Of a stretch of DNA of 64,000 nucleotides, positions 11,593 through 23,750 are shown piece after piece. The stretch spans positions 4,216,001-4,280,000 of the forward strand of contig NC_061474.1 in the NCBI RefSeq assembly GCF_022581195.2, given 5' to 3'. Positions within the stretch are counted from its first letter, which is position 1. The number at the start of each line of letters is the position of its first letter. This stretch comes from Helicoverpa zea. Lineage: Eukaryota; Arthropoda; Insecta; Lepidoptera; Noctuidae. The notes under the pieces are model-generated. The model saw only the letters and a list, made by a program, of their open reading frames with translations. It had not been told where the DNA came from and did not search any database. The translations under genes were made by a program, and so were the position numbers.

Positions 11593-12414
11593 GTCTATCC
11601 ATCCCTCTCCCACTTACAAACATCACCCACACCCTAGCTCCACCGTCCCTTTTCCTCATTAGAGCCCCATTTAAACCGACCAATCACGTCCCACCGTGTC
11701 TTGTGACGGACCAATAAAAGAAGTGGGTGAGTGGAAGTGTCAACATAAATTTTCTTTTTGAATTTGGAATGTGGAAAATTGGTTCTTATGTTTGTGGGAA
11801 CTTGTTTTTGTTGTCTTGTTTTTGGAAGCGATTTCGATGCTTCCTCGTTTCGTAAGAATTTGTGATTTATGTAGTTTTGTATGTAAACGAATTCGTGTTT
11901 TTATGACTTTTGTGGAATGTTCGTTTTATTAATTATGGCTCTAGATAGGTAGGTAGGTATAAGTCTTAGTAGGACATTGTGTAACATCACATATCGCTGG
12001 CTTTATTGGTTCTTAGACCTTATAATGTGACGAACCCAAATCTCTCTTTCACTTAACTCTCTCCATATACCTACTTAGCTTTCGACGGCGTTAAACCGAT
12101 TTCTTATTTAGACCATCTCTTCTTTGCATTTCATCAGGTCGCGAGGTCAATCTTTCGGACGTTCCACTCATTTTGATGGAATAATGACCTTAAAACCTTT
12201 TCAACAAAAGAGATTCTTCAAAAAACATTAAAATCGCCGACTAATCGAACAAAAAGCTTTTAATTTAAAAGTAATACAACATGCCAGTAACTGCCAAACG
12301 AATCGAATATTTTGACCCCAATAAAACACTTAACCTCGATTGCAAAACAATAAAACCCGAATTAAACCTCCACTTAATATCGAATCGAGTTAAATCGATG
12401 CTCGGCTGATTGAT

Positions 12415-12433
12415 TATCGATATAATATCGATA
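12415..12433. promoter_or_regulatory. Paired TATCGATA (DRE/BEAF-type) sites
   Basis: Two perfect TATCGATA octamers start 11 bp apart, one helical turn, and are framed by two copies of GCTCGGCTGA. In Drosophila TATCGATA is the DREF site, and CGATA clusters are bound by BEAF-32 at domain boundaries. The site lies between tin and bap. Boundary or promoter function is inference. Confidence 0.35.
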
Positions 12434-12869
12434 TGGCTCGGCTGACCGCAAACACACCACTTATGAACACTTAGGTCTGACCACTTATGATATCATAGAG
12501 TTGTGAAGATTTAGAATGGATGAAATGATAATGTAGTTGTTTTAATAAAGTAGGTAACTTAGGATTGCACGTTTAGGTTTATCTGCCGTTGGTAGGTTCA
12601 TTCCCGCTTAAATTTTTATGTGTAAATCATAAATTGAGACATCTTTCCACGTTCATTTATCTATGAAAACTATTTAGAAAAGTTATCCAAATGTTTTTTT
12701 TTATGAGCTTCTGGCAATTAGTGGAAGCTGAACTTTCAAGTGCACGTTAAACCGTCGGCGTAGGTTGCGATCATTTCAAATCCCTAGGTATAAAAAATAT
12801 CAGAACTGATTTAATTAAGAATTTCATGACAAAGATTTTATGAACATCTCATAGGTAGGTAGGTGAGAC

Positions 12870-13150
12870 TAGATGAAATGAAATGAAATACGTTTATTCA
12901 CGCTTGTGACACAGTGCCTTACAAAAAATAAATTAAAATAAAGTGTACAAAAAGTTAGAAAAACAAAAGAAGAATTACAATTAGAAATACATACAGTAAT
13001 GGGAAATATGTGTCACACCCCACGTGAAATGGCCCTCGCTCAGCATAATGCTGAGACCCTATTCGGGACAAAAGCCTGCTGCAGCGCTGATTTTCAGCGA
13101 CAGCCGAAGCTGACGCGATGACGCAAGATGCAAGGTTCTAAGGAGTAGGT
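12870..13150 (-). mobile_element. LINE 3'-end remnant, minus orientation
   Basis: On the minus strand a GC-richer stretch (about 13020-13150) runs into a T-rich 3' region and AATAAACGTATTTC, then ends in a simple TTTCA repeat at 12875-12893. This is a common architecture of Lepidoptera LINE 3' ends. No reverse-transcriptase domain remains. Confidence 0.55.
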
Positions 13151-16100
13151 CTTATGGAAAAGAATTTTCAAGAGACGCCATGGAGGTTCTGTCATAATCT
13201 TCGAGGAGTCGTATTTATTAAGTATAAAAAGTTAATTAATGAACACATGATGAAATTAATGGTTAATGTCAGTTGTAAACTTGAGTGGGTCTGTGGCAAA
13301 GCACTTGATGGCATCCGATACCCTGAGCGAACATCATCTAAATGAAATATAAGGGGATTACAACGCTTCCTTATTTGTGTGTAGATCACTAAGCTATATA
13401 ATATTCTATTAGGTACTTATTTATAATGATTTTATAAGGAGCTTTCCATATGTAAGCTTTGATAAGCTGGGTGTGCAATAGATACTAAAAAGGTACTTTG
13501 GAACACTTCAATAGGAAGTGCAACTAAATAAAAAATAATATACTTATTCGTTCATTTTTCATAATACCTAGCTTCCAACAGCAGTTTCAACCGGGTCCCT
13601 TGGGAACTAGTTCCTGCGATTTGCACCCATGCCATGTAACAGCCTAGCAATGTACTTTCTCAGATTTTAGACTAAGTATCTGTGTACTGAGTTTTACCTA
13701 TTTAAATCGATTCAGTAGTTTTAGTTTAGGTACCTACTAGCTGAATAAACAGACAAACAAGCAGACAGAGCTACTTTTGCATTTAAAAGATGAATTGAAC
13801 AGCACCTAGGTATATACCTACTTACCTAATTACTTTTATTTACCTTGATCATCTCATCTCAATAAGCCTTTTCAATACCCAACTTAATTAAACCGAAAAT
13901 TAAAACGAATTTGTTCAAAAGAACCTAAGTAGCTATTTGTAGACCGCAAAGAAGCCGATATCTAACTTAATTTCCTTTGTTCCTTCTTTAATTGGTTCAT
14001 CTTAACCTTAAACGAATAAAAGGTACCTACCGGAAACAAAAATTAAACAATAATCCACACAAAGAAAGACAGCATTATTCATCTTTCCCAAAAAACATCG
14101 ATTCAAAATCGATTAAAACTTCAAACAGCTTTTGACTTTCAAGCAGACTCGATTACATATAAAAAAAAAAAACAAAAGAAAAAAAGTACCACTTATCGAA
14201 CAAAGAGCTGTTAATTGAATCGAGTAGGTGTGTAATTGATTCACTCGATCGGTTTACAAAAGATAATCGAGTGATCACAAAGGGAAGAATCGAGATAATG
14301 TGTTCCGGATTGTCCGAGTGCAGTCGGCGTGATATGTTTAAGTAGGGGAACTTTATTTGCATTTGAGGGTAGGTAAGTATGGATTTTGATGTCTTTTTTT
14401 CTTGATGGATATAAAATAATATGATCTTAGTTCGATAATAAAAGATGGCGGTGTAAAAATGCAAGGAATGCTGATTTTGCTCTTCTTTCACTCAATTATT
14501 TTATTCTTCGGCTCATAATCAGGCATCCTTTCTTAGCCCAATTTGTATCCAGTGGGAACAAGTTCAAGTATTTATTTCAGCGCTTGTTTAGCAAAAGTTG
14601 TTCTTTCCGACTTAACCGACTGAACATATTTAATGTAGGTATTAAGATTATCAAATAATAAAAACTGATACTAACGTTAAGAATCCACGGTCAGAGATTT
14701 CCGATCCGTTGTGATAACCATGCGTCTGAAAGAACTTCCTACGAAAACTGTAGCTTTTTAATTTAGCGGTGTGGCGCCATCTATTGGATTTATTTTGGGA
14801 ACTTAAACACCGCAGGGAACTACAGCACTGAGTCTGTAAGCAGCTTAGCTATTCGACAATAGATAGCGCTGAGTGCAATTTTAAGAATAAACAGTTTTAC
14901 ATTCCTTATTGTGATAAAATAATGACTTTTAACATTAAAATGATCATTGCAATGCATTCGCTTAATTAAGATGATATTTTCTTATCGGTATAGCTTTTCT
15001 AACAATACACTTTCTACTCGCTAATAGATGGCGCTGCGTATCCTCTAATTTGAATAATTATGCCTATAGAAACTACAATGACGACTGACATTTTTCAGCC
15101 TCTATTATCTAATCTTGAAATATTGAAATAATACCTCTGTTCAATTTACCCAGAAGCCAATAATCCAATAAATATAAACATGAATATAGCTGTAGGTACC
15201 TAATAACTAACTGTATTAGTAAGGAATTCACCCTACAAAGTTTCCCCTGACACAAACCACATGGTCCCGCCATGTTTGACCGGCGTTTTATTCTGTAATT
15301 GATACGATAATCGCCCTCTGTTTTTGTGTACAGATTTACTTTGCGTTTAATTGACTACCTACAACCCACCCCATGCATGTTCTGTGATACCATAGATAGG
15401 TTGGATCATGTGTGTTTTTCAGGGTGGGTAACTACTACCTATAGGTAAGTAATTTTAGGTTTTAAGTTAGATATTTTCCTTTGTTACAAAGTGGAGGGTA
15501 AGTAGGTACTTACTTAACTGCCGCTCCATAAACATCTCAACTGCAATATTCTCTTTTCTATATTGTAGCTGAACTATCTACTACAAAACAACATGTAGGT
15601 ACCTACCTACTCAATACGCATTTGGTACTCACCTACCTAGTTTTTGGATTTTATTCTCTAGTAGTCGCTAATAGCCAACTTAAGAACGGGAAAGTTTTGA
15701 CGAGGGCTGTAAGTAGGTATAGGCACATTAAATATTTATATTCCACCTGGCTAGACAGGCAGGCCAGTCTAGTTTTATCGTTTACAAACCTATGAACCTT
15801 TAGGATGCGTCTTGCACATAAATTATGTAGCCACATAGGTAAATACTATGTATTTCTTTCTCTTTGCTTTCTTACCAATTATTAGGTACACAACATCCAC
15901 ATGAATTCGTTTGTCTCTAACTCGGTAACTTTTCCTAATAAACCAGGCCTTATTAACATTTGGGTTTATAAAACCCAAAAAAACTATAAATGTGTCCGTC
16001 TGTTTGCATATTTTTTGCGATTGGCGCCAAGGAGCCTGTTGGCCTTGTGGAAGCCATAACTCATAGACAACATGGACATGCGGAACTCGAGACACCATGC

Positions 16101-17169
16101 CATAGACTGACCCCTACCGTGATTGCTTTTTGTTAACGCCATATTGACCTTTTGGCTTTTGACGTTTTGATTTTTTTTCGTGGTGTGCTCGTGGATTTGA
16201 ATTTAGAATTGTTTTTTTTTGTTGTTGGGTTTATTGATTTTAGTGATATTGTAACATTTTTGTTGTAATTAAATAAATAGATAAGTAGTAGGTGTCTTCT
16301 ATGCATATAATTAATTCAGCATTTTAATAATTTTATAGGTATTACCAATAGAAATATTTCAATACTTTTTAGAGAGTTATTTACTGTAGGTTCAAACGTA
16401 TCTTACGATTTAAGTGCATCGCACCCAAAAATCGAGCTACAAAATGATGAAAAGAACCATACCAGTCCTGAAAAAGCCCACACAAAATGAAATAATTCGC
16501 CACATTTCCCACATCACAAATTACCACCTTACAATTTATTAATATTTCTATTCACCAACCAACCGTGAGACAGGGCTTCCAAAATCCAAAAAAAGCTAAT
16601 TTTTGGGCGGTCGGGGGCGTCCTATTGACGAATGCCAATATAATTTATATTCGACGCGGCGCCGGCGGGTTCATTTTTTGCGAAACCCTAAGGAACCCGC
16701 GATCAGAATGTGACCCCAACTTGTCAGGTTTGTGATAACGTGCCCTTTTCAACTGCAACCGCTTTTTAAGGGCTTTAAGTTTTTTAAGAAGGTACTTACG
16801 TAACTGTTTCGTGGTTGTTTTGGTGTTGGTTTGGGTTTGAAATGGTGAAAATCACTGTCACAAGTCACAATTTTATATTTTGCCTTTTTGTACTTTTATT
16901 GTTTTGAACTACACTTTGTTATAGCATAGATGAATGTGTGCACTGCGTATCGCGATCGTCAATTTCGTATGGGTGGGTACTTTAATGGAAAGGAAAAAAA
17001 ATTGTCAACGAGCGATGCCTTTTGCAGATTGCGATTTGTCACGGTATGAGTTAATTTTTGTTTACCTCCATTTTTTTAAATATTTTTTGTCTAATCCCTA
17101 ACCCATATTCCTTATTTTTATTTTTTAATTCCATAAAGCATAAATTATTTCATATCGTTTGACACCCGC
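13151..17169. other. tin-bap intergenic region, part 1
   Basis: No gene is supported. It holds a degenerate microsatellite-associated repeat near 13735-13800 (minus), AGATGGCGC motifs at 14774-14782 and 15026-15034, clusters of ATCGA motifs near 14095-14290, many TAGGTA/GTACCTA strings, and a 52-codon minus-strand frame at 15984-16142 discussed separately. A CpG-rich patch at 16610-16700 is unexplained. Confidence 0.4.
15984..16142 (-). other. Small open reading frame of uncertain status
   Basis: On the minus strand an ATG in a good context (CAATATGGCG) opens a frame of 52 residues starting MALTKSNHGRGQSMAWCLEF and ending at a TAG. The sequence just upstream is rich in GTCAAAACGTC-like strings, similar to 5' UTRs of Lepidoptera genes. 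I recognise no domain or homologue, and a frame of this size can occur by chance. It could be a small peptide, a first exon or nothing. Confidence 0.15.
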
Positions 17170-17360
17170 AACTCCTCATAGGTCCAGTTGAAAACCAGCG
17201 TCAGGCACTAGCTGTCTGGCATAATGCTGAACTGGATGCTATTTGGCGCAACCTACTATCTGTGTTTTTTTTTTTTTGTACTTTTTATTATTATATGTAT
17301 GCATTGTGTTGTGTCAATAAATGTTTTTTCTTTCTTTCTTTCTTCTTTCTTTCAAAATGC
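17170..17360 (+). mobile_element. LINE 3' UTR remnant with TTTC tail
   Basis: A non-coding stretch ends with TCAATAAATG, a T run and then repeated TTTC (17326-17354). This is a familiar 3' end of Lepidoptera non-LTR elements. No coding part remains. Confidence 0.5.
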
Positions 17361-17469
17361 CAAATAACTGAAACTAGAGCTTTTCAATAGGTGTTTTATC
17401 CATGAGACTGATATTTTAGAGATTTGAAAAGGCTTATGTTTAACTGATCACCAGATATAGTAACAAATA

Positions 17470-17850
17470 GCAGACAAAAATAGTAAATGATCACCAAAAT
17501 GAAACTCGCATTTTAATGTAAAACTATAACCAAAGTTTTAACACTTTGCTATCCTATTTAAGTGAAATTACTCCAAAATAAATCATGCGTAAGCCAAAAA
17601 TAGTAAACGATCACCAAAATTAGACCACCATTTTAAAGTAAGATTATAACCAAAATTATTAAAATCTGCTATCCTATTTAAGCAAAATGAGTCCAAATAA
17701 ATCATTGTTATCCCAAAAGTAGTAAATGATCACCAAAAGTAGTAAATGATCATCAAAATTATACCAGCGTTTTAATATAAAATGATAATCAAAGTTTTTA
17801 CATCTTGCTATCCTGTTTAAGTAAACTGACTCCAAAAAAATAAGTTCGGC
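17470..17850. repeat. Tandem array of ~120-bp units
   Basis: Three diverged units start with AGTAAATGATCACC at about 17481, 17601 and 17720, so the period is 119-120 bp. Each unit repeats the order ATTTTAA..ATAACCAAA..TTGCTATCC..TTTAAG..CCAAAATAAATCAT. The third unit has a further 21-bp duplication of its start (17741). Related text in inverted orientation (TTGGTGATCATTTACT) occurs at about 18204-18222. It is probably part of a transposable element; the family is unknown to me. Confidence 0.75.
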
Positions 17851-17959
17851 CTGATACAATAAATTTTATAACATTATGGGGACCCTTTTCCTGCACTAGG
17901 GTGGAAAATTGTCTATTGCATGCCTCTAAACAGTGCGATAAGAGTGTGTTTTCGAGGGA

Positions 17960-18100
17960 GTGTATTGAGAAACACATTCTTCTTCTTCTTTCTCCTGCCC
18001 TGTTCCCAATTTTACTTGGGGTCGGCGCAATATGTCATTTTCTTCCATTTTCCCCTGTCACTCACACTCACGCATGCATTGCAAGCCGGACACATAACTT
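17960..18100 (+). repeat. Probable dispersed repeat fragment
   Basis: CTCCTGCCCTGTTCCCAATT, then GGGGTCGGCGCAATATGTCA and a C/T-rich block, resembles a repeat I recall as common in moth genomes. It interrupts the tandem array and its inverted relatives. Family not assigned. Confidence 0.35.
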
Positions 18101-18555
18101 AATATGGCATCATAATACTTTATTTGGTAATAAGCCTACATTTTATGGCAATCACAGTGACTTATTTAGGCAAAAATAATACATTAATTTGGTCGTCAAG
18201 AGTTGGTGATCATTTACTAAATTTGGTGGTCGAATACAATTTAAAGTGAAGTCGTGACTAAAATAGCTGGTACTATTACATTTTTAGACTTTATTTTTCT
18301 GGTGTTCAGTAGATATTTCTGGTTACAAAACTAAGGGTATCAAAGCATTTTATGGTGGTCATTATATTTGTTCCCATTTGAAAATATCAAACATAGTTTG
18401 CGTACCCGTAGTAAGTTCAGTCCGAGTTTCAAGCGTTTTAAGTGTAAGAACAACAACCTCTCCGTACTTTCTCGTTTAAAATCAAAGTAACACAGTTTTT
18501 TTAGTGTTTAAGGGAAAAAGCTCTAATCTACGACCATCTGCGGTTAATCTAATGT

Positions 18556-18832
18556 ATATTTATTAACAACGATCGGATAGCACGTTAAACTGTAGGTCCC
18601 GGCTGTCATTGAACATCCTTGGCAGTCGTTACGGGTAGTCAGAAGCCAGTAAGTCTGACACCATTCTAACCAAGGGGTATCGGGTTGCCCGGGTAACTGG
18701 GTTGAGGAGGTCAGATAGACAGTCGCTTCTTGTAAAGTACTGGTACTCAGCTGAATCCGGTTAGACTGGAAGCCCACCCCAACATGATTGGGAAAAGGCT
18801 CGGAGGATGATGATGATATTTATTAACAACGA
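18556..18832 (+). mobile_element. SINE family 2, 5'-truncated copy with 17-bp target duplication
   Basis: The body at 18573-18815 matches the minus-strand element at 51513-51900. It lacks the tRNA-like head and ends in GGCTCGGAGGATGATGATGAT-type repeats. The flanks ATATTTATTAACAACGA at 18556-18572 and 18816-18832 are identical 17-bp target-site duplications. This shows insertion by target-primed reverse transcription and loss of the 5' end. Confidence 0.88.
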
Positions 18833-19724
18833 GTAATGAATCAGTTGGTCTCACAACATCACCATCTGATTCGGCAGTACCATGGAAATGATTCAGACCA
18901 GTTCCTGTCAAAATCCCTGATGACAAAACTTTACTCTATTCCATTCTTTACAATGTTCTAAGTATAGCACATTTCTCATACATTTTTCTACGTAATACGG
19001 ACATAGTAAAACGGAATCGATTAAACATCGATATACATCCTCAATAAAGCTTCTAAGAAGACATCAAATCGATTGGTAACGATTTTCTTTTGGATTTTAT
19101 TCGTGTCGGCCGCATCATCGCGCGGCAATTAGTCGAATGGAACCGAATGGGAACATTAAACTGTGCACATGTATCGAACACTGATAACACTGAGAAAGAT
19201 CATAGTGTACACTGTAGGACATGCGAAAGTACACAGCAGGAATAGTTTTGTTTTGATGAAAGATTTCCCTTAACATCCCTTGCGGTCTTATTCTATCAAA
19301 GTTGAGGTAATAAGGTAGGAAGGTTGTAATTGACAAGTACACAATATATCCAAAGATGACTTTTAACTATGTTGCCCCATTGAAAAGTATTTTATCAGTA
19401 TCAGTGTAAAGCTCATAGTAGCCAGTCTAGCCTTTTTTGGTACAATTTTCATTTTTGTACGCGAAAACTCTCTCGAAACATCCTGTATTTGTACGCAACA
19501 AAATAAAGCACATACTATGCGAACATTTCTTACACACCCATAAAATTCTCTCTCTCTTTTTCTGAATAACTTTGGTAGAATCTCGCCATAGTAATTTGTA
19601 CAGATGTGCAAATGTATCATATGATATCATACCGTTCATTGCATTCGATGGGCACAGCACAATACTTATGACATAAAGAGAGGAAGGTGTTTAATGTACC
19701 TAGGTAAGATAGTACCTAGAATTT
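18833..19724. other. Gene-free interval
   Basis: Nothing coding is recognised. Overlapping minus-strand frames at 19115-19660 have no motif. ATCGAT-type motifs cluster near 19015-19085. Confidence 0.4.
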
Positions 19725-19882
19725 TCTTCAAAAGTCCGGGATAAAAACTATCCTATGTTCTTTCTCAAGGCCAACTCTATCTCTGTACCAAATTTTATTG
19801 AAATCAGTTAAGTGGTTTAGACGTGAAAGCGTAACAGACAGACAGACAGACAGAGTTACTTTAGCATTTATAATATTAAATA
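19725..19882 (-). repeat. Microsatellite-associated interspersed repeat, minus copy
   Basis: It reads, on the minus strand, ATAAATGC, a GTCT microsatellite, CACGTCTAAACCACTT, then AAAACTATCC-type text in reverse. The order matches the plus copies at 28021 and 61894. This class has been described in Lepidoptera as microsatellite-associated elements (MINE-1-like); the exact family is inference. Confidence 0.65.
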
Positions 19883-20127
19883 GTAGGGAAGTATGGATAG
19901 ATATAGTATAAGAAATTGTAACTGTACATTATGTGCTTATTAATATAAATACATGTGTAGAGTTTGGTGGCTTCGAGTGTACGGCGCGGCTGGAACGGGA
20001 GTCCGGCGTCCAAATAAAAGCTAACGAGCACTGCACGGGGGCTTAGTAATGGCGTACAACTGCGGGATATTGTGGAATTACTTATTTAATAACAACTAGA
20101 TACTATTCTTTAGCAATGAATGATTAA

Positions 20128-20250
20128 AGGTGAAGGAAAACATCTCGAGGAAACCTGGATTATAATGTCTGAAATCATCATTGAGTCCTTCTGTGTGAGA
20201 GAGGAGGCCGCAGCCCAGCAGTGGGACGCTAAATAAAAAAAGGCAGGCGA
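20128..20250 (+). mobile_element. LINE 3'-end remnant with the CAGCAGTGGGACG signature
   Basis: GTGAAGGAAAACATCTCGAG, then GAAACCTGGATTATAATGTC and GCCCAGCAGTGGGACG, is a well-known moth repeat sequence at retroelement 3' ends. Similar fragments lie at 27318-27410 (minus) and 55166-55255 (plus). Confidence 0.6.
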
Positions 20251-22591
20251 AGATAATTTTTGAAGAATACCTAGTAGTTAAGGAATTTTCATATTATATT
20301 TTGGTGTTGTCCACGGTTCCATCCACGACAAAAGAACATTCATTTCCGACTTCCGTCCCTGTATAAAAATGTATTATACAAGCTGTTGATTTGCATCCGT
20401 GCCATATTCAAGGAGGTAATTATGCTAATGATTCTCGACCCAAATCAATAAAAAAATTGGTACGTAATTTTTTTTCTTTAATTTTTTTTCGGAATTCCGT
20501 AAATGTCATCTAGCCTTATTTAAACTTGGCGCGTATGTTACTGGCATTAAAACCGTGCAGCACCCTCACACAAACGCAAACACAAAGCATACGCAACGAT
20601 CACTCATACATTTCATTCATAAAATTGGATTACTTCGGAAATACCACGACATTACAATGACAAAAAAAGCAGTGCATATTAGTTATTTCCCATCTACTGT
20701 AATTCCAATCGATTATTTACGTATTGTATGTCCTCCTCCTGAGCTATGGCACAAATGCAAATCAACACCTTGTAGAATGCCTTTCACATACGGCGGCGAA
20801 AGAGGTGCCTCAGGGGCGACTCTTCCCTGATTCTACCTATTTTTAGCTTATATAAATTAATTATTTACCAAGTAAAATATTAGCATATATTATCATATTT
20901 GTTAAAATTATCCATACGTATGGGAAACCGTAATCATAATTTTAAAATGACTCTAAACTAAAATGTACCCTCCCGACGTCCAACATGTTCTCTCACTGTA
21001 CACTCCGGTGGCATGGCATCGGTCTATCGGGCCAGATCACCTTCCAACCCGCGATAACCTTAAAAGCAGCACAATATTAATATTATTAATACATCAAACG
21101 CCCACGTGCGCCCGCGCACAGGCGTACGCGCCGCTACTGGCATACGTTACAAAGATTTCATACTGATTTGTTTTCGATTTGCAAGGAGAATTCGTTTAGT
21201 TGGAATGAGCGATTTAGTTGTTGTTTGTTTAATATATGTCATGAATACATAATAATTACCCTTGTTTCTACGCTTTTTAGGGAAGATCACCATAATAGGA
21301 AAAAAATTGTGAAATTGGAGAAAGCATTTTTGAGTTTACTCACTGCTAAACTAAACTAACCAACTTTCTAGACTAGGTAATATTATAAATGCGTAGGTAA
21401 CGTTGTCTGTCTGCGTAACTTTCACGGCAATAAGTAGTTCAAAACTGATGTATATGGCATAGTGGTATTAAGTGCAAGAGAAGTTGTTATTCCAAAACCT
21501 AAGGGAATTAACGAGCCACTGACTCTTCCGCGATCTATCTACTGCTATATCATTCGCATAAACTATATAAATAGGCACTTATTTATTGATTAAAGTTTTA
21601 CTGTAAAATATTTCTTTCAGTCTGTTGAAACTTAGTTCAGCGTAGGCAGCGTTCACTGTTCTGATATTCATTTGTTACACAAGGCTGCTTATTTTCATCT
21701 GATTGTAGGACCTAAATATAGGATCACCAGATAGGCAACTCAAAATGAGTGGATTGATGGTAGTATGACAAAATATTTCGGTTTTTGTGATAATGTGTAA
21801 TTTGAAACTAATGCCATACTCACGACATGGCTGTATGAAGAAGATGTAGTTCCTGGAGTGACTACAAAAAGCTCTTTTCCTAATAGTCAATCTTCCACAT
21901 ATAGTTAATTTTCAAGCTATTATGTAGGCAGTTCTAGCGGTTCGCCCCGGCTAAGGGTTTAAATTACTTTTAACCTAAGAATTAATATACAGTTTGAAAT
22001 AACAGGGGCCATATAAGTAATGATCACGCTATTTTTTTACACTAGGTATTACAGAAAAAAAATCGGAAAGAGCTTTAAAAATATTATATGTCATGTTAAA
22101 AATATTTTACTATCATCGTTAAAGATTCTATAAAAAATAATCAAAATTCATTTTACAGCCTACTAAAATCCAACAAACTGTCAAACCCTCAAATGAAGCA
22201 GAAAAAATGTGCAAAACATTAAAATTGTGACCAGATTTTTTGGTCACATTTCATGTCTCTAAAATCGCGCACGCTTAGCATAAAAGCTTTTAGGGCTACA
22301 AACAGGTGTCGATGGGATGTTCCCATAGCTATGGGCACCATGGTTGCAGGTCCCATATAAGACACATGTAGGAATCAATATCTTATCGGCTTGGCGCCGG
22401 CGCCTGCAAGGGACTTTGGGGATGTGGGGAGGTAGATGAGCGGTTTTGGAGCGTTTTAAACGCTGTCTACTTATGTATGCGTTCGTTCAAAGGTGTTTGA
22501 AAAGGTTTTAAAAAACAGTTTTTTGGTTGTTGTAGTTTTGTTCCTTCTTTCGAAAATAATCTAAAAACTTTTTCATATATGGAAATCTAGC
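20251..22591. other. tin-bap intergenic region, part 2
   Basis: No gene is supported. Plus-strand frames at 20555-21359 have no recognised domain. A degenerate microsatellite-associated repeat is at about 21375-21425. A GC-richer patch with GGCGCCGGCGCC at 22390-22410 and CpG clusters near 21100-21135 are unexplained. Confidence 0.4.
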
Positions 22592-22822
22592 TATAGTTCG
22601 GCCATTCAGAGAATGCGTTCCTGACACGTCGCGATTGAACTGACGACGTAACTTTGCAATGGCGTTGCAGTTACGATAAAAATATTTTTGCTGGTTGTTT
22701 ACCGTTTTAACAATTGAGGAGCATTAAAACAACATTATTATATCAATAATCAATGAATGTTATTACGTCGTCAGTTCAATCGCGACGTGTCAGGAACGCA
22801 TTCTCTGAATGGCCGAACTATA
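22592..22822. mobile_element. MITE with 60-bp terminal inverted repeats
   Basis: The left arm at 22592-22651 (starts TATAGTTCGGCCATTCAGAG) and right arm at 22763-22822 are perfect or near-perfect reverse complements. They flank 111 bp of AT-rich DNA. Arms that begin and end at TA are consistent with a Tc1/mariner-type TA target. There is no transposase, so it is a non-autonomous element of about 231 bp. Confidence 0.85.
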
Positions 22823-23744
22823 ACAACAGCACTTTCATGATGGCTCGAATTAATTGAGATGACATCTATTTTAGAAAACTAGGGGAAGAGAGGTTTGATT
22901 AAAGTGTCACATCAAGGAAAAGTTTTCATTCATTATTGTCTCTCAATTCGACTAATATTTTTTTTAAGCGACAAATCATCTCTATTTATTTTTCAGGAAT
23001 TTGCATTGTTCTGTCTTAGATATATTTATTCAAAAACGACTGAAAACCTGACATAGAAACTACACCCCATCATCAGTACTTTGACGTCCAATACAATGTG
23101 GACAAAATTAGTTAACGCAGCGTTTCAAACGCCCGTCTACACCAACCAACCCTCATTCGCCGCGGTATGGTAGCAATTCAGATAAAAGCGATCTCTACAA
23201 ATTGAACAGAAAAAAGTCTGAAACATTCAGGCGATAGACACTTTCTGTTTTATGTTCGTTTTTTATAAACATTTATGTAAAACTTTATGGGACGGCTTTT
23301 ATTATGATGGATGTAGTTAATGGGCCTTTAAATATTGTAATCTTGTTCAAGGGATATTATGAGCTCTAAATGTATGGTATAGTGTGGGATAGTTAGTTAT
23401 AGGGCTAATGAAATACCTAACTGTGAGCATTTAATCGCTGATTGATGAAGATGCAGTGTCTGATATAAAATGAAGGGAAGTACTTAGAGGTGTTCATGCA
23501 AAATTAAATATGTCATTATATAGGAGTAAAATTCAGAGAGAGCATTTTAATGGCCTTTAGATACAGTGTTTTTAGCGCATGTGGGTTGTAACAGGTGTGT
23601 CATACACATGTATGAAACAATTGTGTGAAAACAGTGTGCTTGGAAAGACTGCAAGTTTGAGAGTAGTACCATGTAAAAATGAAATAGAGGGAGAGAGAGA
23701 AAGTCAACACAAATAAATTGAACAAAATGAATAAAGTAGAAATA
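22823..23744. other. Interval downstream of tin
   Basis: Non-coding. It holds a GAGAGAGA-rich stretch at about 23690-23702 just beyond the tin polyadenylation motif. No other feature is recognised. Confidence 0.4.
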
Positions 23745-23750
23745 TTTATT
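23745..23750 (-). terminator. Candidate polyadenylation signal of tin
   Basis: AATAAA on the minus strand lies 180 bp past the tin stop codon, which would give a short 3' UTR of about 200 nt. It is the best-placed hexamer after the stop. Confidence 0.55.

Larger units (their letters stand above)
10679..12869. other. bap upstream region, non-coding
   Basis: Upstream of bap (minus strand), this interval should hold the promoter and proximal enhancers. It has three GATA cores at 11451-11485, a palindrome at 11582-11592, a CpG-rich patch at 11550-11580, a TCAAGTG at 12736-12742 matching the Tinman/NK2 consensus, and paired TATCGATA at 12415-12433. An 83-codon frame at 10803-11054 on the minus strand has no recognisable motif and I do not call it a gene. 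Confidence 0.45.
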
